A stretch of DNA of 64,000 nt from Axinella damicornis (GCA_963931865.1 OZ007515.1:7004493-7068492), one strand, 5' to 3'. Numbered from the stretch's first letter, positions 1 through 11,430 are shown. Program-made: numbers and translations. The notes: a model not told the origin generated them from the letters alone.

Positions 1-66
1 GGAGATACTATTAGTCTGCATGTTGACTATGTACGTACATACCCTCCCTGCTTTGAGTCGAGTATT

Positions 67-389
67 ATACCGTAGTCGCACGTTATTAGGCACATGTGTC
101 TATAACTCCACAGGAAGGAAATATGCGCCTATAAGCGAGATGCACCTAATAACTAGCCTCGTACCCAGGCCCTCACGCAGCTACCTAATAACAAATAATG
201 GCATTCCTAGAATAGGAAGTGTGCTTCAATTATAACTGTTTTTCACTCCGAAGGATCGAAAATGGCAGAGTTTCTGGAAGAAGACTGCAGCGCTTAACAG
301 TGAGTACCTGAGGCGAGAGTTGAACCTGCGCCTAACAGCGAATATGTACCTATAAGTGAGATGTGCCTAATAACGCGCGACTACGGTAT
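67..389. repeat. TIR element, ends ACCGTAGTCGC
   Basis: The sequence ATACCGTAGTCGC at 67 is matched in reverse complement at 361-389, giving arms of about 29 bp that share GTTATTAGGCACAT. No coding content was seen between them. A stray half of a family B end (TAGCCTCGTACCCAGG) lies inside near 163. It is probably a non-autonomous DNA transposon; the target duplication is unclear. Confidence 0.65.
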
Positions 390-635
390 TTCACTGACTT
401 ATTTCTGTGTGAGAAAAGTGGGCAAATATACATACAATCTGCTAATCGATGCCATAGGACTTGCATAATCAATTTTGGCAAGACATCGATACTGTCCATC
501 CTGGACTCTAGCCACTCTGGTGTGGACAGAGAATTCGTACCTGTAACCATATGGTGCGAGTGCATGATTTTGTCCTGAGATGTGATTGGGAATGCATTGT
601 AGGATAGCCTTGCTACCTCAATAATATACATTTAC

Positions 636-1127
636 TATAGCGCCAAATGTCGTCATAATACTTTCAGCTTCATCATGTGACTTCCAGCAATGTCCTTGGG
701 AGATAGGTTCTGCGACAGCAAAAGGGGCCGGACAGGGAGAGGTGGGTGGGTGCACCCGGAGGGTGCAAACAGCATGGCCGTGTCTGGGCTCCGCAGTAGA
801 AAGGTTTTGGTCGGCACTGGGAGGGCCGTTTCCATCGATTTTGGCATAAATGGGGTTAGAAAGTAGCCGTCTGGCTTTGTAGGGCCTCCATTTCCAGCAT
901 ACATGGCCCGTTTTTCAGGTACGGCAGGTTGCCATTTCTCGGGAGACTTGATTGCAAGTTTGTTAATTGGTGGGCGTGGTTAATTCACGTATATACGCTT
1001 AGTATAGCTGAAATTACCTGTGTGAGCAGTTTCGAGCCCAGCAACGCCAGGGAACAGAAATTAGGGTATGTTTAAGTGTTCTATAGACTGAAAATGACCT
1101 AGAGAAAGAAATTTGAGCCCTAAAGAG
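636..1127. mobile_element. Family F element, first copy
   Basis: About 490 bp nearly identical to 55220-55717, starting ATAGCGCCAAATGTCG and ending GAGCCCTAAAGAG. The other copy has complementary ends (CCCTTTAGGGCCCA and TGGGCCCTAAAGAG), so this one has lost a few terminal bases on the left. Short reading frames inside are not conserved domains. It is interpreted as a non-autonomous inverted-repeat element. Confidence 0.75.
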
Positions 1128-2019
1128 TTTTAATTAATTACCTTGCTTAAGCTTTCACACTAGCCTGGAGGTTCAACAAAGAACTTGTTTTTCAACCAAC
1201 ATTTCGACCAACACTGCAGTAATAGACATTTTTATTGGTACACAAATTACAAGCTGACAAAATTGATTAGACGCGTGACCTAAGTAGCTAGCACGCAACC
1301 TGAAATCATAGATAATATAAACCGGTTATCAGAGAACGCGGTAGCGTTCTCTATTTAGGGATGGCCAAGGAAATTTTGGATTTACCATACTGATGCACTA
1401 GCAGGAAAACGGCCAAAGAAGCTACAACCCCCCAAACCAGGCATGCAGACAGAACGTTACTGCCTAGCAGTACACAAAAGCACTCGCAAACGTACCTTAG
1501 AGCACGCGAGAGTCGATGAACAAGTCACGGAGAAAGGTCTGATTTCATCATCTTCTTCTTCTTTCTTTCTTTCTCATACAAAACTTTGCGTAACGATAGC
1601 TTACCAACGAAACCACTTCTTGAGCTAATTTACACACAGGACAACACCACTATCGCCGTAGCACTCGCCATGACCACTTTTGTCTACCAACTGGCAAGAC
1701 TAGCAGTTTTAGCTACGAACCTATGAAATTCTAGCACGATGCCATTTTGAGGTCACGTGTTCGCCAAATGCACATGCGCAATCCAAAATGCAAGCACATT
1801 TTTGTGTTCTTTTGCTTGTGATTGCTGCGTTTGGTACACTAACAGAATCGCTGTGATCCGGTGGCTCCTACATGTACTGCTACGAGGAATTTCTACCAAA
1901 CTTTTCTTGTCAAGATGTATTGTGACTATGAGGCGTGGCTTTCTTTTCATGACGTAACTACAGTGCGGAAGTGTGAGGCTAGATTTTTATCATACTTGGA
2001 GCCATTACAAGCATGTGAC
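1128..2019. other. No gene seen
   Basis: Unique-looking sequence with a short TTC/TTCT tract near 1550-1580 and a small hairpin around 1335-1355 (GAGAACGC and GCGTTCTC). Open frames are short and overlap on both strands. I see no gene or named element here. Confidence 0.5.
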
Positions 2020-2028
2020 CTACACAAC

Positions 2029-2090
2029 TAGCCTCGTTCCCAGGCCCACACGCGAAACGCGTTCCGCATGTGGGTCAGGGAACAAGGCTA
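2029..2090. mobile_element. Family B mini-element with 9-bp duplication
   Basis: The 62-bp unit begins TAGCCTCGTTCCCAGG and ends in the complement CAAGGCTA. It is flanked by CTACACAAC at 2020-2028 and 2091-2099, a perfect 9-bp target duplication. The interior is a short GC-rich palindrome. Confidence 0.85.
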
Positions 2091-2191
2091 CTACACAACT
2101 GCCATCGAGCTCTCTGATCTGTGAATGCCCCACCCCCTCATCCTCAAAGGCAACAATAAACATTGATCACAACAGCAACATCAAACGATGT

Positions 2192-2316
2192 GGATATTGG
2201 TCCGGCAGGAAATACATACTTTAGGTATAGGTACCGGAAACGCGCACGCATCTAGAACCGGCCCTGGCCCTAATATACCCTAACCCATTGTCCTACTTCC
2301 TGCCGGACCAATATCC
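2192..2316. mobile_element. Family G short TIR element, copy 1
   Basis: The 125-bp unit starts GGATATTGGTCCGGCAGG and ends with its reverse complement. A near-identical copy is at 7092-7216 and a fragment of one end is near 60185. Both full copies are followed by ACTTCG, so the true boundary may lie slightly further right. Confidence 0.75.
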
Positions 2317-2616
2317 ACTTCGATCATAAAAAATGCACAGAATAATAATGGCAACAGAATGAAGCATCAAAGCCTGCTCAGTGCCCTGCAGAAGGTCCAC
2401 GTTCATCAAGAGAAACCATTGCAGGTTTGCTTTGTTGAGATGGTGATTTGCCTCGTAGTCTCGGGCCAAGAATGAGGCTAACATGGCGATTAAGTAACAA
2501 CACCTTAAAGTCTGACATCAGGGCATACATCCAGTACCCCTGTACCCTTACGGTGATGTTGCATGTGCCATGACTAAGAAGTTACGCATTTTCATGCGCT
2601 CGAAAAAGTACACAAA

Positions 2617-2884
2617 CTAGAAGCAAAATATTTTCTCCGAAAAATTATTAGTGATGGCCTGTCACATTTGAATTATTCCACCTCTCGAAAAAGCTAAGAA
2701 ATAAGGAGAAATGCCATTAACCAGGCTCAGTCCCCTAAATTCTACATTTTTCAATGGGATGGGACCGAGCCTGGTTAATGGCATTTCTCCTTGTTTCTTA
2801 GCTTTTTCAAGAGGTGGAATAATGAATGTGACAGGCCATCACTAAATCCTTTTTTAATTTTTCGGAGAAAATTTTTGCTTCTAG
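2617..2884. repeat. Hairpin (foldback) element
   Basis: Two arms of about 115-120 bp, 2617-2733 and 2760-2884, are reverse complements with few mismatches around a short loop. The arms begin and end CTAGAAGCAAAA. Part of the arm (GAAATGCCA and the CCACCTCTTGAAAAA block) recurs near 49920-49960, so it is a dispersed foldback repeat. Confidence 0.85.
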
Positions 2885-3031
2885 TATAATTATTATCTAT
2901 GCTGAAATCAAATTAGTGCTGCTGATTGTTCAGTGCACGCGTTGGGGGCATCACTGATGAGTGCATCATACACATGAAGCAGGATGCCTTCCTCCCGGTT
3001 GAGGGGGTTGGGCTGGCTCCTCATGTGCCAG

Positions 3032-3107
3032 GCCGCTAGCCCCTCTCCGCCTGGCCGGTCAAGCGGGTGCACCCGCTTGACCGGCCGAGCAGAGAGGGGC
3101 TAGTGGC
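3032..3107. repeat. Short GC-rich palindrome
   Basis: An almost perfect inverted repeat centred at GGGTGCACCC, with arms of about 35 bp containing GGCCGGTCAAGC and ending in GCCGCTAG and CTAGTGGC. It would form a stable cruciform or hairpin RNA. No terminator role is implied. Confidence 0.75.
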
Positions 3108-3260
3108 TAGACTAGTGCCAGGTCTCCTGAAAAGGGAACACTGGCAATGTTAAGAACATGAAGGCAGAGGGAACCTGGGCATGAGACTAATGTACATGAT
3201 CTCCTGCCATTCAGCTTTAGAGAACAAGCCATAGTATAATAGTATAACTTCTATTGTGTA

Positions 3261-3883
3261 CGAGGGGAAACCGCACTCCTGGTAGCCGTGGTTAAATGGT
3301 AGCACAAGCTAAGTGTGACAGTTCGTTCCACATCACGTGAGTACCATGATAGCTACATTGGGTTTTGTATACATAGGGAAGATCAGAAATCGTGCTCTCA
3401 AGTAAAACCGTAGCCGTGTTGCAACCTCAGTTGCGACTTGGCGCCGTAGCACATGCAATAATTAACGCACATGCCACGTGGCAACCACGCTCAGTCGATC
3501 GCGAGCAATGGCGACCAAAAGGAAGACAAGACATTATTACAGCACTCACAACTTAGCCAGCACGGTGAGTTTCGGCATGTAAGCGTCAGTGAACGACAGC
3601 GATCATGGCCATGTGGTCAGAATCTTTGTGGGGCCTTTGTAAGACTGTACTGGCAACCAATGTCGAAGAGAGCGATCGAGCAATGGCGGCCGACGGCACA
3701 ACAAAAGCGCTTGTATCTCCACCACCAAGGTGAGTTTCAGCACCAAAATTGTACGGTTGGGACAGTGCATGATAGCGATCATGAAGGTGTAGTCAGAATC
3801 TTTGTACGCCATTCCTATCACTCGAACGAGTTATCTACATTATATTATATTACGCGGCACAATTTTTCCCCTACCAGGAGTGT
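3261..3883. mobile_element. Family A element, inverted orientation
   Basis: It starts CGAGGGGAAACCGCACTCCTGG and ends CTACCAGGAGTGT, the complement of the consensus ends seen in the array at 19.3-26.8 kb. The interior shares the same two sub-repeats. The flanks 3244-3260 and 3885-3901 resemble each other (ATAACTTCTATTGTGT against ATAACTTCTTTTGTGT). The element ends about 65 bp upstream of the first recognised exon of the Ig/death-domain gene. Confidence 0.8.
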
Positions 3884-3948
3884 AATAACTTCTTTTGTGT
3901 TGAATAACTAACTGTGTGTGCCTCTACATCCTGGCAGTGAAGTTCATC

Positions 3949-5116
3949 ATGGGTTGTTGTTCTTCTCTACTTGCAGGCAGGATGGCACTTCCCAGCGGCC
4001 CTATCAGCTGTTACCACTTGAGCGACAGACCCCAGAGTCTTCTCTTCCCCACTCTCAACCTCCACCTTTACAACAACTCCCAGTCTCCCAGAGATGTAAT
4101 TGAAACTGATTCAAGGCTGGCCGCAGGGTCTCCGTCCGTACTTCCTGAACCACAACTATCCGATTGGTTCGGTGCACAAAACCCATTTCTTGCAGGGGAA
4201 AGAGAGGAAAGAGACATGAAGAAAACCCCTACCACTCCTGTGTCTTTGCCGGGGCAACCAGGAAGCCAGGAAACTGCTGGGATAATATCAAGAGGCCCCC
4301 ATCCGTTGATGGGGAGCTACCAGTCAATGGCATCGTCTTCAGGGAGATCTCCCCCTAGTGGAATGCAAATTGGACAGAACGTGACACCCATCAATGGGCC
4401 AGGCTCAGTAACTAGAACTGTACAGAGACTATCCCATTACCCTCCACAAAGGAGAATTTCACCTGGCAGCATGAGTGAATATATCAGCACATCTTCGACC
4501 AGTGGGATGTACTCGTCTGTGTCTGCGGAAAGCCTGACTGGGCCAAGAGTGTCCTATCCCTACCAGCGACTTCCTTCAGATGATACAGGTCATAATCTTT
4601 GGCACTACGCTGATGTACCTGTACCACATCCCAAGCTTGCACCCTACCAATACTGTAGTAGCCCACAGCCATTGTCGCAGTATGGTGAAAGCTCTACACC
4701 ACTCCTTCATGAGCAGTCTTCCTCTAGCCAACCGAACTCCCTCACTCAAGATTACCAGAGTACTGCACCTGGTGGTATTGAAACAGCAACAAACCAGATG
4801 GATATGCTGCGCATTTCTGAAATTCAAAGATCAAATCTTATTGATATCACTGTGGAACCGACTGACTGTGAAGTGTTTCCAAATGAGAGAGCTGTGTTTC
4901 TCTGTAAAGCACGTGAAATGGGTCCGCAGGAAGAGAGAATGTTTCTGTGGTACAAGGATGAGCAGCCTTTGGTCGGGGAGGTCAACAACGAGTATGTAGT
5001 GGACAGAGCAACCGAGGAGGACACCGGAACTTACTTCTGCCTTGTGACGGACTCCAGCAATAGATACCAACGGAGGTCACGAAATGCCAAGCTAACTCTG
5101 ATTAAGAGCCGCACAG
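3949..5116 (+). CDS. Ig/death-domain gene, first recognised exon (disordered region plus Ig1)
   Basis: This exon encodes about 390 residues. Two starts are possible. ATG at 3949 is in a good context (A at -3, G at +4) and gives MGCCSSLLAG, a pattern fitting N-myristoylation (G2, S6) and palmitoylation (C3, C4). Alternatively, TTGCAG at 3971-3976 is a splice acceptor and the exon starts at 3977 in phase 1. Residues 20-295 are rich in Ser, Pro, Gln and Tyr and look disordered. Residues 295-385 form an I-set Ig domain with B-strand Cys (VFLCKA), Trp (FLWYKD) and the DTGTYFC motif. The frame would stop at 5131-5133, but donors at 5117 (CAG/GTGGTA) and 5120 (GTG/GTAAGG) are both phase 1, matching the next exon. 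Cytoplasmic location is inferred because no signal peptide or membrane segment is visible. Confidence 0.75.
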
Positions 5117-5189
5117 GTGGTAAGGAGTACTGAAACTAGTTCATTCTAGTGTATTTGGAAAAGAAACTCCTCCTGTTGTATACAGTCAC

Positions 5190-5427
5190 TACCGTATTTC
5201 CGCGAATAGACTCCGCCATCGAATAAACGCTGCACAATTGGAGGCGCTCAGTGAAATAAACGCCACGGCAGGTTAGCACCGGCATGCAAATTATCACAAT
5301 ACAACGTGGAAGACAGTCTGAGCCCTCAAGCTGTATGCATCCCGCGAAGGCATCTTCTTCACCATCGTCCTCGTCCTGTGTGTATCGCTATGTCGCAAAG
5401 CGATGGCTAATCCAGTGGCGGATCTAG

Positions 5428-5459
<32 letters not shown>

Positions 5460-6150
5460 CCTTTTGCTTCTTCATCACTTTATTTTCCTCCTTACTAAGT
5501 TGCTGCCGCTACGTTGCAACTCCTGGCCTGGCCTCCTCAGCTCGCAATATCGTGCGTTGCCTGAAACCAAACGGCTTGGGAACGAGACCACGATCTAGTA
5601 TACCTCTCCGTGTACGTACGTATTACGTTCGTGAGCGAAATTTGAGCAAGGAAGTAGTCTGGTACTGAGACTAAGGAAGAAGCTCATGGCGGCCCTGGGA
5701 CCTGCAATCCTCGTACATCTGGAACTTGCAGTGCAAAGCGCGAAGGTGCCACGAGAGCCCATCCTGAGAAGTGAAAAATGAAGGCGAAAAATTTTTTTCC
5801 GCGCTTCACGCGGACTGATCGGCACTACGCACCTCTATGCACTGCCTCCGGCAGCATTTAATGTAAAGTGCCCCCCCCCCCCCCCTTTCATAAATCCTGT
5901 ATCTGCCCCTGTAATCAGTCCTCCAGCCACGGACGGCACTTGCCGAATCTTGCCCATTGTGAGTTGTTTCTCGACCAAATTTTGTAAGAGCCATACCTTC
6001 TCACCAGCCTGTCGACGCAATTCGTCAGGGAGATGCTGTACGTGACGCGGTCATACTGCCCAAAGTGATAAACGCCACCCTCGAATAGTCGCCGCAACAA
6101 ACTGAACAACGAAATGAATAAATGCCATGGCGTCTATTCGCGGAAATACA
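5190..6150. mobile_element. Family D TIR element with nested insertion
   Basis: It starts TACCGTATTTCCGCGAATAG and ends CTATTCGCGGAAATAC. Internal blocks such as GAATAAACGC and TGGGCAGTATGACCG-like sequence (here in complement) match the second copy at 42178-42765. A family E element (5413-5911) sits inside it. It lies in the intron after the first recognised exon. Confidence 0.8.
5413..5911. mobile_element. Family E TIR element nested in family D
   Basis: Ends CAGTGGCGGATCTAGG and ATCTGCCCCTG are imperfect inverted repeats. A run of about 30 G follows the left end and a C run precedes the right end. TAATC flanks both sides (5-bp duplication). The interior matches 45750-45990 in reverse complement, including the CTGCCGGAGGCAG palindrome. 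Confidence 0.8.
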
Positions 6151-6511
6151 ATGTGTGGATTAAGTCAGACTCGGTCTGACTACAATATAATTATAGATAA
6201 TAAACTTGTATCAGTACCAAAGAATTCTGGAGTATGCCCTCACACAAACAATTTGACCAGGAATTGGTTGCTGATGAAATGTCCATCCCCATCACAACAG
6301 CCCCATTATGTTTACACTAGCCAGATTGGCATTGCTTTTGGCTGTCTGCTGGACTCAACCCAAATTCCGTAAAATGCCTTTTTCAGCCCTTTTCGGTGTA
6401 GGACAGCTGATAAAATATACTTATTCACTGCTTAGTCTGTTGAAGTTGCCTTACCTCGAGTCACTCAAGGTCAAAGGTCACTTGCATATTTAATGAGCTT
6501 CAATGAAGTCT

Positions 6512-7066
6512 TTACACTCCTGGTAGGGGAAAAATTGTACACTCCTGGTAGGGGAAAAATTGTGCCGCGTAAATAAATAATGTAAATAATTAACGTTTGA
6601 GTACTTAGGAATGGCCTACAAAAATTCTAACTGCATCGTCGTGATCGCTAGCATGCCCCGTCCTCACCATACAATTTTGGTCCTGAAACTCACGTTGGTG
6701 ATGGAGATATGAGCGCTTTTGTCTCGCCATTGCTCGAGCACTCTCCGACTTCCGGTGGCAGTACCGTTCTTAGGAAAGGCACACAAAGATTCTGACCACA
6801 TGGCTGTGATCGCTGTCATTCACTGATGCTGACATGCCAAACTGACCGTGCTGGCGAAGTTGTGAGCGCTGTAACAGTTTCTTGTCTTCTCCTTGGGCCG
6901 CCATTGCTGACTCAGCTCAATCGATCTGGACGTCGACGCGACCGACGACCGACCATGGTCCTCACGTGGCATGTGCATTAATTGGAATGAGTTGCAATAC
7001 CTAGCTTGCACTACCGTCGAGTTGCAACCGGTTGCAACGCTGCTAGCAGGAGTGCGGTTGCCCCTT
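6512..7066. mobile_element. Family A element
   Basis: It opens with two tandem copies of the end TACACTCCTGGTAGGGG and closes at GCAGGAGTGCGGTTGCCCCT. The interior has the family's two sub-repeats, each built around GCCATTGCT and a GATTCTGAC...GATCGCT block. Intronic. Confidence 0.8.
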
Positions 7067-7091
7067 TAATTAAACATATAATATTCAACAT

Positions 7092-7216
7092 GGATATTGG
7101 TTCGGCAGGAAGTACATACTTTAGGTATAGGTACCGGAAACGCACACGCATCTAGAACCGGCCCTGGCCCTAATATACCCTAAACCATTGCCTTAATTCC
7201 TGCCGGACCAATATCC
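7092..7216. mobile_element. Family G short TIR element, copy 2
   Basis: Nearly identical to 2192-2316, including the internal ACCGGCCCTGGCCCTAATAT block. It is inserted between two family A pieces (6512-7066 and 7222-7684), so it postdates at least one of them. Confidence 0.75.
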
Positions 7217-7221
7217 ACTTC

Positions 7222-7684
7222 GTATAATGTTTGAGTACTTAGGCTTGGCCTACAGAGATTCTGACTACACCGCTGTGATCGCTATCATGCACTGACCTGA
7301 ATGTAAAAAGTTGGTGCTGAAAGTCACCTTGGTCGTGGAGATATGAGCACTTTTGTCTCGCTGTTGGCCGCCATTGCTCGAGTGCTCTCTTTGACTTCCG
7401 GTGGCAGTGCCGTTCTTAGGAAAGGCACACAAAGTTTCTTACCACACGGGCGTGATCGCTGTCGTTCACTGACGCTTATATACCGAAACTCACCGTGCTG
7501 ACTACGTTGTGAGTGTTGTAATAATGTCTTGTCTTCCTTTTGGTCTCCATTGCTCGTGATCGACTGAGCGTGGTTGCCATGTGGTATGTGCGTTAATTGG
7601 AACGAATTGCAATACTTAGCTTGCGCTATGGTGAGTCGCAACCGGGGTTGCAACGCGGCTACCAGGAGTGCGGTTTCCCCTCGA
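7222..7684. mobile_element. Family A element, left end missing
   Basis: It begins inside the unit at ATGTTTGAGTACTTAGG and runs to CTACCAGGAGTGCGGTTTCCCC. The left terminal repeat is absent, apparently replaced by the family G insertion just upstream. Confidence 0.75.
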
Positions 7685-7742
7685 ATGATTAGAAGAGCAT
7701 TTATTCAGTTCAGAAACCAAACTCCATCCCTTTGGTGAAGCA

Positions 7743-7819
7743 TAGCCTCGTTCCCAGGCTCTCCCGCTTTTCCATACTGTAAGCAACGAAAAGCTTGGCG
7801 GGGCCTGGGAAAGAGGCTA
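7743..7819. mobile_element. Family B mini-element with 9-bp duplication
   Basis: The 77-bp unit starts TAGCCTCGTTCCCAGG and ends AAGAGGCTA. GGTGAAGCA is repeated exactly at 7734-7742 and 7820-7828. The interior carries the AACGAAAAGC and GGCGGGG blocks common to several family B copies. Confidence 0.85.
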
Positions 7820-8107
7820 GGTGAAGCATAGGATACAGAAAATATTCCTATATCATCTACAGCAATGATTGAAGCTCATTGTTAAGGCTCACTGAACATG
7901 CACATTTCCTTTGACATACATGTACTGACTCGAAGAAAGGCCTCAGCAGGCTATGCAACAAACTTATGCATAGTGAGCTTCTGTCCTACACTGAAAAGGA
8001 CTGGAAAAGGTGTTTTATGGAATTTTGGATGAGTCCAGGGCAATATTGTGATGTACAGGACATGCACTCATGCAATGACTAGTTTGTTGCATGCCGACGA
8101 TGGTGAA

Positions 8108-8625
8108 TACCGTATAGCGCCAAATTTTCGAGGGACAAAATTTTCGCAGATTGGCCTTTTACAAAATGATTTTAGCAGATTGAGGGTTCTGGTTAGCCAC
8201 GCCCAGTCTGATGCGGCCGCCGCCACCACGTGCATCTAAACCATTCGTAGACACGTGTGCGTGTTGAAACAAGTTCTAGGCTGCAACCGAAACGTTCAGC
8301 AATGAGGCGATGGTTTGTGGGTACCACGTGTACCAAGACAGCTGGGATGCAACTATTGGGGAACAGTTACCTCCGTGTAAGAGAGAGCCTGGGAACCGCA
8401 AGGATCTCTTCCCTGTGGCAGTGGTGAGACCGTCGGTCGTGTGCCAAAGAAGATTTTGAGTGTGTGCTCAATGTTTCTGCTGCGTGGTGGTACAATTCAC
8501 TGTCGAGTGATAGCCTCTGGGCGCTACTAGTTTTGAAAAAATTCCTGAGCTTTATTTCGCAGTCCGAGACCAATCTGCGAAAACTGCGAAAATTATGTGC
8601 CTCGAAAATTTTGCGCTATACGGTA
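8108..8625. mobile_element. Family C TIR element with TA ends
   Basis: The left end TACCGTATAGCGCCAAAT and the right end (complement TACCGTATAGCGCAAAAT) form inverted repeats of about 25 bp, extended by CGAGG and TTTTCGCAG blocks. The outermost TA on both sides fits a TA target. No transposase frame is present; it is non-autonomous. Confidence 0.85.
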
Positions 8626-8640
8626 TATCATACCGGTACC

Positions 8641-8750
8641 GGCATTGTAGTCAGTGCAGTAGGCATTGTAGTCAGTGCAGTAGGCATTGTAGTCAGTGCA
8701 GTATTGTACTGGCATTGTAGTCAGTGCAGTATTGTACTGGCATAGCAGTA
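8641..8750. repeat. 21-bp minisatellite
   Basis: Four to five tandem units of about 21-30 bp based on GGCATTGTAGTCAGTGCAGT, the last ones extended by ATTGTACT. Intronic, immediately beside the family C element. Confidence 0.8.
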
Positions 8751-9577
8751 CCTTTGCAACTCATACTGTAGCCTGGGGCTGTTCTATTTTTTCAGCACTT
8801 CTGGGCGCATGGCTAGGGTGGTGACACTAATTGTGGAACTACAGTGTATGTCATCATAATAGTTTTATTTTGCCGAACACATTAGCACGAGCGGTCGGTC
8901 TATTTCTCGCATTGTACGTACCAGGACATATGCCACGCTCAGGAACATAGATAACGCTTAGCGTTTCCTTCTGGTTTTATTTGTTACGAGGACTCGACAG
9001 TGCGAGATTGACAACCTTGAGACTCAACTCAGTGGATGTGCGTGTGATGCGTCCAAGGCTTGCAGAGCTGAAGCAGCTACTGTGAAGTCGAACAATTAAC
9101 ACAGTTTATACTGCAACTTCTTGCAGAGCCAGAGGCTAGGGTACAAGCGAACAGGGCCTTCATGGCTTGCAGAGCTAGCTAGAGCAGGTACGTGTGAAGT
9201 CAAACAGTGAGGTTAATTGACAACTCACAGCAGCTTGCTACGTAGATCGTATATGCCAGGTCATACATATGCATGCACTTGATGCATGATGTGGATACGT
9301 ACGTATTCCACTGTTTGCATGAGTACCAAAAGTGGCCGGCGGGACTAGACGGTTGTCATGCACGACCTTTGTACTTTACTGCACCCTTTGGACCTTGAGC
9401 TTCGCAAAGACCGCTCGAGAATATTGGGCTGGGGCTGGAACCTTCCAGTCCACCAAGAGTAGATTGACATCATTTCATTTTTCATACTGCATGTGTCACA
9501 GGTGGGAAACACCTTGGAACAAAGCTGTTTTTCTCTACTTCTGCATACCTGTAATACTCTTGTATGTATCTACACAG

Positions 9578-9877
9578 CAAAGTCACAAGGAGTGCAAAAG
9601 AAAGCACCAGAGATTACGGAACAACCAGGCCCTTATATTGAAGCCACTGCTGGAGAAAAACTTCAACTGATTGTGAAAGTGAAAGGGGAAGACCCCCTCC
9701 GTTACAAATGGTACAAGGATACAAGGGAACTGATGTATGCATCAACAAGTGTTTTGGAGATCCCCAATGCGAACCAGCTCGATAGCGGTCAGTATTGCTG
9801 TGCAGTTGCCAATGACTATGGCAGTATTCTCAGTGAGATCTATCAAGTCAAAGTGACACAAAGACCCCAAAATAGAG
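9578..9877 (+). CDS. Ig/death-domain gene, exon with Ig2
   Basis: A 300-bp exon bounded by TCTACACAG and the donor AATAGAG/GTTGG, phase 1 at both ends, so it can join the preceding and following exons without a shift. It encodes an I-set-like Ig fold. The Trp is in YKWYKD and the F-strand motif is LDSGQYCCAVAN. The B-strand Cys is replaced by Val (LQLIVKV), so the usual intradomain disulphide cannot form. That suits an intracellular Ig domain. The upstream sequence up to 9330 is open in one frame but has no ATG and no domain, and is taken as intron. Confidence 0.8.
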
Positions 9878-10195
9878 GTTGGTTCGCCATTGATCTGTTA
9901 GATAACTTTCAACTACTTGGGTGCACTTTGAGCATGTGGTTGTGAGTTACTACAGTGCCCTAATATGATCCTTATCAGTGCCTCCAGTGTGGTAAGAATA
10001 GACTGTGCCTTCTGTTAATCGTCTGATCAAATAGTTAGTAAGTTGGAGCAGACATATGGTGCAGTGTTTATCCACAGCATGCTGTAATTTTAGGGCACCT
10101 GCAGCCAGCTGAAAATGATAAATGCGTAGTATTTGTTTCATTCAGCCGGACAGCCATTGATGTGTACATCCTGTGAACAGCTTCCCCTTAGTCAA

Positions 10196-10301
10196 TGTAG
10201 TCAGAATCTCTGTAGACCTTTCCTGCGTGCTGTGAGGTTTGATTATTTGATTAATTATTTAGATTAGTTACGCGGCACAATTTCCCCCTACCAGGAGTGT
10301 A
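10196..10301. repeat. Family A fragment (inverted)
   Basis: Only the terminal part of a family A unit: GTCAGAATCTCTGTAG through ACGCGGCACAATTT to CTACCAGGAGTGTAA. The rest of the 9878-11003 intron shows no gene. A run near 10730-10850 has repeated GCGACAG-type words. Confidence 0.7.
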
Positions 10302-11003
10302 AGTATTAACCCTTGGTCTGCGTTCATTAATATTCATTCCGCTCACGCAACTCGTGATCAATTTATTGCCTAGGTTACACATCTCTAAGACTTCTCGCCG
10401 TTTAACTTACAATCGCTGAGTAGACTTCAAGTTCGAAGGCTAAGAACTGTCGAAGTATAGTTAATGTCGATGTCTGCCCTCCAGCGGGTGAGTTACAGGT
10501 GTTGGTAGGTAGTTCAATGATGCCTCAAGCCTATACTAGGCCCTTGAGCACTACCAATAGCGTTCCGTAGGCAAAAAGCCTGCCTATGCTGGCAGTACAC
10601 AAAACGGCGACAAAACAGTGAGCACTTACTTATCTCTCGATCGGTAGGAGGAGCTTCTGATCGACTGCTGATATCCGTAGGGTCTGCCTCTTCATGACTG
10701 TGATTGCCATTATATTAGCAGGGTCTGCCCCGCTTCAGTTTAGCTCGCCTCACGAGCTTGTCGCAAGTATGCGACAGCCGCAGTTTGCGCGCGTCCACGC
10801 ACGTCACAATTATGCGACAGACGCAGGCAGAGGGTTAATGCCGAACACCTGGTCCAGTTGAACAACGGTATAATAGTATTCGAGATCGGTTCAGATAAAT
10901 TAGAGAGAGTTAGGTACGTATGGACACCTTAATGATGGAGTTACTTCTCTGTGTGTTAGCAGAGCTCAGCATGCATGTTGTGGCTTTGTCTTTGTCCCAT
11001 CAG

Positions 11004-11105
11004 TGTCCAGCCAACAGACTGAAGCTCGCATGTCTCCAACTGCTGCTACCAGTGTAGCCCAGTACATGCACCAACCCAGGCCAACCTCCTTCCAGAAATG
11101 GGATA
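11004..11105 (+). CDS. Ig/death-domain gene, linker exon
   Basis: A 102-bp exon (34 codons) between the acceptor TTTGTCCCATCAG and the strong donor GATA/GTAAGTA, again phase 1 on both sides. It encodes a Ser/Thr/Ala/Gln-rich linker containing ARMSPTAATS and MHQPRPTSFQKW, with no domain. Support comes from the splice sites and exact phase match to its neighbours. Without transcript data it could be optional. Confidence 0.6.
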
Positions 11106-11430
11106 GTAAGTAATCGCCCTATCAACATTCCTGTGTGCATCTATTCATTCTAGTACACTAAGTATTTATGCTAATTGTACATCTAAAAATTCAATTCCTG
11201 CATGGATTTCCACTAATCCAATTAAGTGGTAGCTAAGGACACTAATTATTTTCCGTTGAATCAGTACAAGGAAATCAATGCACTTATCAAAGCAAGGCTA
11301 GTTCCAAGTAAACATTCACTGTTACTAGTTGGTCAGATTTGGTGGAAATGCCCTGAATGCAGTGCATGGCACAAAATGCAGGGTGTGGCATGGCAGTGGG
11401 TGTCCATTTCCTGTAGTCAAAACAGTCACC

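Noticed and set aside
350..631. 93-codon minus frame near the left end
   Set aside because: No domain, overlaps a TIR element end and an opposing frame.
9332..9577. Open frame upstream of the Ig2 exon that could be a signal peptide start
   Set aside because: No ATG in frame; the exon is better explained by the acceptor at 9571-9577 in the phase shared with other exons.
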